Assembly: GCA_030248825.1 (NCBI GenBank) | Contig: JARCMB010000428.1 | Location: 1 to 5,823, forward strand | DNA: 5,823 nt | DNA from: Pseudanabaenaceae cyanobacterium MP8IB2.15 | Lineage (GTDB): Bacteria; Cyanobacteriota; Cyanobacteriia; Pseudanabaenales; Pseudanabaenaceae | Reading direction: 5' to 3' | Shown here: positions 1-5,185 of the stretch, one piece after another | How positions within the stretch are numbered: position 1 is the stretch's first letter | How the letters are laid out: every line of letters begins with the position of its first letter | Made by a program: the position numbers and the translations under genes | The notes under the pieces: generated by a model | Told to the model about the DNA's origin: nothing | What the model saw: only the letters and a program-made list of their open reading frames with translations | Databases searched by the model: none

Positions 1-1175
1 AGTGCCGAAGTTATTTGCTCGAAGTCATCACCGCTGTCGTAGACAAGAGTGCCATTTGTCGTCCAAATAGAAAACGACCTCGAGCCGAATACAAATAGCT
101 TTTCATAATCTGGATCTGCATCAGTTCCCAATCGATCGCTACCAGAGTTTGTCCGTCCTGTTTGATTTGTGACTGTCAGTCTTCCGATCTGAGCGTTGGT
201 CTTGAGCGCTGCACCGTTAGGAAACGCCGTAGGATCGAGAGTCGTTGCCGAGACTCTTACTTCTTCGACAAGACCGGGATAATCTCTGGCATCTCCTTCG
301 TTCGCAGTAATCAGATAGGTTACACCGCCCGATTGGTAAGAGGCGAGCGCATCGGGTTGATACATGCCAAATACTGGATAATTAGCAATGTTAATGGCAG
401 GTGTATTACCCGCGCCATCGCGATCGCTACCATCAATTCCGTTGCCAAGTATGTTGTGATTTTTAAAACCTAGCGGCGTAACAGCAGTGACCACACCAGT
501 ATTGAGATTGACTGTAGCAAGCGCATTCGCCTCTTGCAGGGTCACGTAGGCAGTTGATGAATCAGATGAAACGGTGATATATTCTGGCTCTAAATCTTGA
601 GCGACCGTCGATCCAGGCCCAAAAATTCTCACACCTGAAGTTCTGAGCGCGTCGATTTGACCGTTGAATGCTGTAAAACCTGCTGTCAATGCGGTAGCAG
701 TAGCAACGTTCGCAGAGCTAATTACCGCATTCCCAGGTACGGTGAGGATGCTAATTGAACCCTCTGGATCGGTAAATCCCCCACCATAACCGCTCGGTTC
801 GCCTTCGTTGGCTGTTAAAACTTTTTTGCCATCTGGTGAGAAGGTAATCATGTCTGGTAACGCCCCAACTGTTACCGTATGAAGCAAATTCCCATTTGGA
901 TCGAAGAATTTAACGAAACCTGGCATTTGCTTGTTAGTATTTTCTACGGCGATTGCCACAACACCGTTTTTTACAGCAACGCCATTAGGTGCTCCACCTA
1001 AAGCCGCGCCAGAAATTGTTGTAATAAGTAAAGGACTGGCTGGATTGCTCAGATCGAGGATATCGACATTCGTACCGCCATTTACAACGAACGCTCTATT
1101 TGTACTGGGATCGAAAGATGGTATTTCTGACGCACCAGCATGTGTAAATCTCCCAACCTGCTTCAGCAAAGACAT
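1..1175 (-). CDS. Choice-of-anchor I-like beta-propeller surface/secreted protein, N-terminal 391 residues (runs off left edge)
   Basis: The minus-strand frame is open from the ATG at 1175-1173 to the window edge, giving 391 complete codons. It begins MSLLKQVGRF and reads as repeated beta-propeller-like strands. Landmarks are LTANEGEPS (about residues 120-128), a related LITANEGDARDY (288-299), and VFGSRSFSIW followed by YDSGDDFE (362-386). These blocks are typical, from memory, of choice-of-anchor I family proteins, large extracellular proteins of unknown activity sometimes labelled alkaline phosphatase- or phytase-like. No hydrophobic signal peptide is visible at this start. If the protein is exported, the signal is probably in the missing C-terminus, as in RTX-type substrates of type I secretion; this is inference. 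The start is supported by GGAG seven bases upstream. The family call is fairly secure; enzymatic activity is unknown. Confidence 0.8.
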   Translation of the reverse strand, partial: MSLLKQVGRFTHAGASEIPSFDPSTNRAFVVNGGTNVDILDLSNPASPLLITTISGAALGGAPNGVAVKNGVVAIAVENTNKQMPGFVKFFDPNGNLLHTVTVGALPDMITFSPDGKKVLTANEGEPSGYGGGFTDPEGSISILTVPGNAVISSANVATATALTAGFTAFNGQIDALRTSGVRIFGPGSTVAQDLEPEYITVSSDSSTAYVTLQEANALATVNLNTGVVTAVTPLGFKNHNILGNGIDGSDRDGAGNTPAINIANYPVFGMYQPDALASYQSGGVTYLITANEGDARDYPGLVEEVRVSATTLDPTAFPNGAALKTNAQIGRLTVTNQTGRTNSGSDRLGTDADPDYEKLFVFGSRSFSIWTTNGTLVYDSGDDFEQITSA

Positions 1176-1182
1176 TTAGTTG

Positions 1183-1186
1183 CTCC
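1183..1186 (-). promoter_or_regulatory. Ribosome binding site of the choice-of-anchor I-like gene
   Basis: The minus strand reads GGAG, then seven bases, then ATG at 1175. This spacing is normal for a Shine-Dalgarno site, and it fixes the start of a protein that lacks the expected N-terminal signal peptide. Confidence 0.65.
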
Positions 1187-1221
1187 AATCGCTAATGTAT
1201 TTTTCGTGTAAATTAGCACTT

Positions 1222-1249
1222 ACATTAACATTTAAAGATTAAAGGTTAA
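1222..1249 (-). repeat. Four tandem TTAA heptamers upstream of the choice-of-anchor I-like gene
   Basis: Read on the minus strand, the block is TTAACCT, TTAATCT, TTAAATG, TTAATGT with no spacer, so TTAA recurs exactly every 7 bases. It ends 46 bases before the ATG at 1175. Its position in the leader suggests a binding array for a regulator. It resembles the TTAAC core of cyanobacterial Pho boxes, but those repeat every 11 bases (8-base units with 3-base spacers), so it is not a canonical Pho box. It may also be simple AT-rich sequence. The repeat is seen directly; regulatory function is inferred. Confidence 0.4.
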
Positions 1250-1298
1250 TCAGTTTTCAATAAGCTTAAACTGGTTTTCCCCATTTCTTTACCATGCC

Positions 1299-1646
1299 TT
1301 AAACTAGTCCGCTAAGCCTCTCTTGACGATTCTCATAATCATTTTCCTCAGTTGGAGTTCTCAGACCTGTCGTGCAATTCTCAGTCTTTGGTGAACCATA
1401 CAGGTAATGATAGTGGTCGATCGAGCCATCATGGGGTAGTTTGTCCCATTCTTCGGCGGGAACTTGGGCTTGGATTTCTTTAACGCGCTCTAACAGGTCA
1501 AGAATGCCACCTGTGTTCGGAGTCTTTTGAATCATTGCTTTGGCTCGCTGGCGTTGTTTGACAAATAGGCAAAAGTCGAGAATTTCCTCAACTAATGTGT
1601 CGGGTATTTACTCTAGTTCTTGGCTGAGTTGCTCTCTAGCAGTCAT
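1299..1646 (-). pseudogene. DUF2281-like antitoxin-type gene interrupted by an in-frame TAA
   Basis: From the ATG at 1646 the frame reads MTAREQLSQELE, hits TAA at 1610-1608 (codon 13), then continues IPDTLVEEILDFCLFVKQRQ and on to TAA at 1301-1299. The flanking text reads as one protein if codon 13 was originally CAA (Gln), so a single C-to-T change would explain the break. The first part matches the N-terminal helix pattern of DUF2281-type cyanobacterial proteins. The later segment EWDKLPHDGSIDHYHYLYGSPK matches, from memory, the usual C-terminus of such small proteins. About 28 residues follow PK, so the original stop may also be lost. DUF2281 proteins often accompany PIN-type toxins, but none is visible here. 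A shortened product could start at the internal ATG (1535), which lacks a clear ribosome site. A sequencing error is the main alternative. Confidence 0.7.
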
Positions 1647-1759
1647 AGTATTATCCCTTTTTGTTTGCCCAAATTAACCATCCTTTAGCTATTTGGTGGA
1701 TTTTGCCGCATTATTCAGGTTGGGCGGTGCTCATCAGCCTATCCTCAAGATTTTCATAC
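1647..1759. other. Intergenic region between the TOPRIM-like gene and the interrupted antitoxin-like gene
   Basis: These 113 bases hold the ribosome site described separately and only very short frames on the minus strand, such as one reading MSTAQPE before a stop. I see no strong hairpin followed by a T-run after the TOPRIM-like gene, so there is no convincing terminator, and read-through of the ATPase operon into the pseudogene is possible. Confidence 0.4.
1654..1659 (-). promoter_or_regulatory. Ribosome binding site of the interrupted DUF2281-like gene
   Basis: The minus strand reads AAGGGA, seven bases, then ATG at 1646. A well-placed Shine-Dalgarno here, and none of note before the downstream ATG at 1535, argues that 1646 is the ancestral start and that the TAA at codon 13 truly interrupts the gene. 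Confidence 0.55.
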
Positions 1760-2461
1760 TCAAGTTAGAAAAGCATCAACTAGTCGAATAAATTTCCCAA
1801 GACTCGTAACTCGCTTGCTCAGTTCGATATAAAGGAACTCATAGTCAAGATTGGATATAACCCTGTTCACATGATTTCTCGATTTCTTATAGTTAAGACC
1901 AACAAGTTGATAGATGTTAGCCAGATCTTCGGCAGGATGGGGTCTAAGTTCCATATCGTCTACTTTCGGATCGAATCCCAAACCAAGCTGGATCATCTCA
2001 GGAGTGAGCGTGGGGTTTAATTTTGTGAAATGATTCCATTCAGCCAGAAACCAAGCTTCGACTTCCATGATTGCTAGTATGACTTGATTTGGCATGGTAA
2101 CTCCTCTCAAAGCAAATTTAGAACCTCTCTCCATCAAAGGGATGTTAGTTGGAGGGTTAGGATAGACATCTCGCAAACCAATTATCATCTCAAATCCATT
2201 TACCTGAAGACTAGAATGTTGATAGAGGATGTCCGATACAACTCTCTCGTCGTTGTTGGAATTATAAATCAGCACATGAAATCTTGTGTCTATGGTGATC
2301 GGATCTTGAATGGTAACGGATGCAATTCTTGGTGACTGTTTTCCTCCTAATACTTGCCTAACCTCTAAAGATAATAACTTCGTCCCAGCAATTCGTTTCA
2401 AAAGATCGCAGACAAATAACTGCTCAGTTTGTCCTTCAACAAAGATTGCCATCTTTTTCAT
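1760..2461 (-). CDS. TOPRIM-like DUF4276/RloB-type protein, candidate defence effector
   Basis: This 233-residue protein begins MKKMAIFVEGQTEQ. The hydrophobic strand followed by VEGxTE (E9, E13) is the first acidic motif of the TOPRIM-like DUF4276/RloB/DUF4435 group. A second strand (HVLIYNSNNDE, 62-72) and a third (MIIGLRDVYP, 92-101) follow. The third stands where TOPRIM proteins carry DxD, but reads D98-V-Y100. MEVEAWFLAEW (132-142) parallels the conserved E-x-E-A/W-helix of DUF4276 and RloB. The C-terminal third is charged, with HPAEDL near 175-180. No membrane segment or signal peptide is seen. Its ATG overlaps the stop of the ATPase gene by four bases, so translation is probably coupled; GAGGAA lies 14 bases upstream. 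TOPRIM-like partners of ABC-type ATPases are usually nucleases or toxic effectors in phage defence. The family resemblance is from motifs only; nuclease activity is inferred. Confidence 0.65.
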   Translation of the reverse strand: MKKMAIFVEGQTEQLFVCDLLKRIAGTKLLSLEVRQVLGGKQSPRIASVTIQDPITIDTRFHVLIYNSNNDERVVSDILYQHSSLQVNGFEMIIGLRDVYPNPPTNIPLMERGSKFALRGVTMPNQVILAIMEVEAWFLAEWNHFTKLNPTLTPEMIQLGLGFDPKVDDMELRPHPAEDLANIYQLVGLNYKKSRNHVNRVISNLDYEFLYIELSKRVTSLGKFIRLVDAFLT

Positions 2462-3624
2462 GATTCTAAAACTGCTTCCTCTTGGTCAGAGAATCCTGTG
2501 GCATAAAATCCAGTTGAGAAGAAGTCAAAGTTATTTAATCCAGTAAACTTAAACTGTTCAAATATATCTTTGGAGTTTTGAATATTATGGAGCTTGACTA
2601 AGCCTGCCTGTCGATCGATCACTGACCAATATTCAAGTGGGACACCATTCATAACGAATCGATCGTTAGTGGTCATAATTATCTGTACTGCGCCTGACTT
2701 TGCTTTTTCAATTAGGATTTTAATCAATTCAGAAGATCGCTCAAAATCAAGTCCCTCACCGATATCATCAATCAGGATGCAACTAGGCTTGCCAGCAAGT
2801 AGCGAATAGTTCACTTGAATAATTAGAGAGAGCGCGCGAAACATCCCTTGCGACATCATGAATTGTTCTGTCTTAGCTTGAAGATCGCTTTCTTGTACAT
2901 AAAGCAGTCGCGCCGACTTCATAGACTCATCATGAAGCGCCTGAGTGCCAACATCACTAATGTCATAACCAATAGAATACATATCTGATTTGATGGCATT
3001 AGTAAATTTGTCTCCTAATTCTTCCTGCCCGATCCTAAATATTTCTACGACAAAATCTGCGTCTTTATCATTTATGAACTCTTTTAACTCTTCAATTCTG
3101 CCTGAAAAAGTGTCAACGCTTCCTTTGCCTAAGTCTGTACCAAACTGGTAAAACCTAAGTGAATCTGCCCACTCATAGAGATCTTCAAGGAATGGATGCT
3201 GAATTAAATCCCTGCGATTTGATGCTGCTATTTGATTAAAAGGAGTTTGAAATTTCATGTCTTTTGCTAACTCTTTAGCCCAAATAGTACCTTCGCTTTT
3301 CTGATTTCTTTGGAGATATGTTTTAGTCCCAATAGTAAATTCTTCTCGGATTATTTTTAATCGATCAATTTCAAGAATATATACTTTCTGTTCTTTTATA
3401 TTCGTTGAATCGAAAATTAGCTTCCAGTAAATTTTGCTGGCAAATCCTTTGAGATCGTCACCTGCTAAAAGATTGGCAAGTAGGACGATTCTATTCAGAA
3501 TCCTTGTCTTGCCACTGGCATTCTTACCAACAATTAAGTTGATATCTCCAAATTCGCACCTTTCGATTTGCCAACTATTTGGTAAGCCTTCATTTTGGTG
3601 ATATTCAAGTACATCTAGTCTCAT
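2458..3624 (-). CDS. ABC/AAA-type P-loop ATPase (AAA_21/AAA_15-like, OLD-related), candidate defence sensor
   Basis: This 388-residue ATPase has Walker A GKNASGKT at 33-40 after a short beta-rich start (FGDINLIVG). Walker B is CILIDDIGEGLD at 282-293, with D287 and E290 as likely metal and catalytic acids. A switch-like TTND lies at 318-321. The ABC signature position reads MSQGMFRAL (257-265) instead of LSGGQ. This layout, in one chain with a roughly 200-residue insert between Walker A and the signature, fits the soluble AAA_15/AAA_21 ATPases of OLD, PARIS and Abi-type systems rather than transporters or helicases; there are no membrane segments. The gene is the first of a two-gene operon and overlaps the TOPRIM-like gene at ATGA. 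The start at 3624 has no strong ribosome site but lies about 30 bases after a perfect TATAAT. By analogy it would sense infection and hold or release the effector; that role is inferred. Confidence 0.85.
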   Translation of the reverse strand: MRLDVLEYHQNEGLPNSWQIERCEFGDINLIVGKNASGKTRILNRIVLLANLLAGDDLKGFASKIYWKLIFDSTNIKEQKVYILEIDRLKIIREEFTIGTKTYLQRNQKSEGTIWAKELAKDMKFQTPFNQIAASNRRDLIQHPFLEDLYEWADSLRFYQFGTDLGKGSVDTFSGRIEELKEFINDKDADFVVEIFRIGQEELGDKFTNAIKSDMYSIGYDISDVGTQALHDESMKSARLLYVQESDLQAKTEQFMMSQGMFRALSLIIQVNYSLLAGKPSCILIDDIGEGLDFERSSELIKILIEKAKSGAVQIIMTTNDRFVMNGVPLEYWSVIDRQAGLVKLHNIQNSKDIFEQFKFTGLNNFDFFSTGFYATGFSDQEEAVLES

Positions 3625-3653
3625 GGCAAGTCAAATGCGGAATAGTTATGGTT

Positions 3654-3680
3654 ATTATAGTTCACCGATGTAAGTGCCAA
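3654..3680 (-). promoter_or_regulatory. Sigma70-type promoter of the ATPase/TOPRIM-like operon
   Basis: The minus strand has TTGGCA (3680-3675), a 15-base spacer, then a perfect TATAAT (3659-3654). The -35 matches five of six consensus bases; the spacer is two bases shorter than ideal. Transcription would start near 3647 and leave a leader of only about 23 bases before the ATG at 3624. Confidence 0.5.
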
Positions 3681-3789
3681 GACCTCTTGCGGTTTTGACT
3701 AGAGAGTCATCAATCTGCACGGCGCGGTACTGCGCGATCGACTCTAAAATTGGTACATCAACTACCTGACGATGCCAAAAATCGGCAGT
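3655..3789 (-). pseudogene. Startless protein-like open frame, possible 3' remnant of a lost gene
   Basis: Between the operon and the divergent gene, the minus strand is open for 44 codons between TAA stops. It reads in part DVPILESIAQYRAVQIDD and ends KTARGLGTYIGEL before the stop at 3657-3655. It contains no ATG and no plausible start with a ribosome site, yet its composition is protein-like: amphipathic, no low complexity, few rare residues. I do not recognise the family. It may be the tail of a gene truncated when the neighbouring operon arrived or the region was rearranged, or simply a chance open frame. Its stop overlaps the TATAAT of the operon promoter. Confidence 0.3.
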
Positions 3790-3830
3790 TTATCTTTAGG
3801 ATCTTGAGGATTAAGATCTATCATGGGCTT

Positions 3831-5168
3831 ATGAGTGATACCGAAAAGTTAGAGATTGGGTTTAATCAACTGGCTGACCAGCTCGTGGCGGCTCTGGTCG
3901 ATCGAGAGAGTTTAACGATTAGCCTGAATTGTGAGCGCAGTCAGTTCACGCGGTTCAATCGCGCCAAGGTGAGGCAGACTGGTGTAGTGGCGGATGGCAA
4001 TATCGAGTTGAGCCTGATTTGCGATCGACGCAAGGCTTTTGCGGGGTTTCCGTTTACGGGTGAGATTGCGGTGGATCTTGCCAACGCGATCGAAAGTTTG
4101 GCATATCTGCGTCAAGAAGTCGCCCAACTGCCCGAAGACCCCTACGCGATCTTGCCTGAGAACAAAGGTTCTAGTCGATCGGTTTACAAGGGCGAGTTGT
4201 TAGCGACCGATCGAGTAGCTGAATCAATTTTGCGATCGCTCAAGGATGTGGACTTTGCGGGATTTTATGCGGCGGGGTCGATCGTGCGTGCCAATGCCAA
4301 CTCGGCAGGACAAAAGCACTGGTTTGCCACTGATACCTTTTCGATCGACTACTCAATGTTTACGCAGTCAGACCGAGCCGTTAAAGGAGCCTATGCAGGT
4401 TCACACTGGCAACAGGAATTATATGAAGCTCAGATCGATCGATCCAAACAGCAATTAGTTGCCCTAAACCGACCTACCAAGACGATCCCACGCGGGCAAT
4501 ATCGCACTTATTTCACGCCTGATGCCGTTGCCGAGATCGTTGGCATGTTGCGTGGTGCACCAAGCGAAGCCGATCTGCAACAGGGGAGTAGTCCGTTCCT
4601 GAAACTGCGTCAGGGCGAGCGAAAACTATCGCCACTATTCGATTTAAACGAAAACTTTAAAGGTGGCACTGTACCGAGATTTAATGACTTGGGTGAAATT
4701 GCGCCAGAACAGATGTCGATTATCCAAGCAGGAGAATTAGTCAATCCTTTAATCAGTGCGAGGACGGCAAAGGAATACAACAAAACTGCAAATGGAGCTG
4801 ATAGTGGCGAATATTTGAGAGCACCTGAAGTTAGTTCGGGCAATCTTGGCGCGGACGAGATTTTGGCGAAATTGGGAACAGGTCTGTATCTATCGAATTT
4901 GCATTATCTCAACTTTAGCGATCGAACAGGCGGTAGGATTACAGGCATGACTCGCTATGCTTGCTTTTGGGTGGAAGATGGGGAGATGATCGCGCCAATT
5001 GAGAACTTGCGGTTTGACGACAGTATCTATGATTTTCTTGGTGAGAACTTAGAAGCCCTGACAAATTTCCAAGAATTCATTCCCGAAATTGGCACTTACG
5101 GTGGTCGATCGCTCGGCGGCACACTAGTCCCTGGAATGTTAATCAACAGTTTTACTTTTACTTTATAG
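3831..5168 (+). CDS. TldD/PmbA family protein, TldE-like (no zinc-protease motif)
   Basis: From the ATG at 3831 this is a 445-residue soluble protein. The N-terminal domain (about 8-110) includes the alpha/beta segment LADQLVAALVDRESLTISL. The C-terminal part holds QKHWFATDTFSIDYS (161-175), YLSNLHYLNFSDRTGG (353-368), RITGMTRYACFWVEDGEM (369-386) and APIENLRFDDS (388-398), which are characteristic of the TldD/PmbA family, and ends GTLVPGMLINSFTFTL. I find no HExxxH, the zinc motif of catalytic TldD, so this is probably the TldE (PmbA)-type partner. In other bacteria TldD and TldE form a heterodimeric protease that digests unfolded or modified peptides. No TldD partner is in the window. A TTG at 3750 would add 27 residues, but those lie outside the family domain and antisense to a possible gene remnant, so ATG 3831 is preferred. 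No strong ribosome site precedes it. Positions of HIP1 sites inside the gene suggest resident chromosome. Confidence 0.85.
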   Translation: MSDTEKLEIGFNQLADQLVAALVDRESLTISLNCERSQFTRFNRAKVRQTGVVADGNIELSLICDRRKAFAGFPFTGEIAVDLANAIESLAYLRQEVAQLPEDPYAILPENKGSSRSVYKGELLATDRVAESILRSLKDVDFAGFYAAGSIVRANANSAGQKHWFATDTFSIDYSMFTQSDRAVKGAYAGSHWQQELYEAQIDRSKQQLVALNRPTKTIPRGQYRTYFTPDAVAEIVGMLRGAPSEADLQQGSSPFLKLRQGERKLSPLFDLNENFKGGTVPRFNDLGEIAPEQMSIIQAGELVNPLISARTAKEYNKTANGADSGEYLRAPEVSSGNLGADEILAKLGTGLYLSNLHYLNFSDRTGGRITGMTRYACFWVEDGEMIAPIENLRFDDSIYDFLGENLEALTNFQEFIPEIGTYGGRSLGGTLVPGMLINSFTFTL

Positions 5169-5185
5169 ATGTTCGAGATATTTTT

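Noticed and set aside
162..473. Plus-strand open frame of 103 codons
   Set aside because: It lies wholly antisense to the well-supported choice-of-anchor I-like gene and shows Arg- and Ser-rich shadow composition with no recognisable domain.
931..1179. Plus-strand open frame of 82 codons
   Set aside because: It is antisense to the same gene, starts without a ribosome site and has no recognisable family.
1251..1273. Inverted repeat CAGTTT / AAACTG with an 11-base loop, considered as a terminator
   Set aside because: The stem is only six AT-rich base pairs, the loop is long and no clean T-run follows on either strand.
1744..1764. Direct repeat CTCAAG-N9-CTCAAG at the end of the TOPRIM-like gene, considered as a target-site duplication
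   Set aside because: Six bases at such short spacing are expected by chance, and no mobile element lies between the copies.
2084..2809. Three plus-strand open frames of 71-83 codons opposite the ATPase/TOPRIM-like operon
   Set aside because: They are antisense shadows of genes with clear motifs.
3721..3736. Near-palindrome around GCGCGGTACTGCGC, considered as an operator or hairpin
   Set aside because: It is imperfect and short, and lies inside a coding-like segment where GC-rich palindromes are common in HIP1-bearing genomes.
3750..3830. 27-codon N-terminal extension of the TldE-like protein from a TTG at 3750
   Set aside because: The start is a TTG without a ribosome site, the added residues lie outside the family domain, and the region is antisense to a possible gene remnant; ATG 3831 fits the family better.
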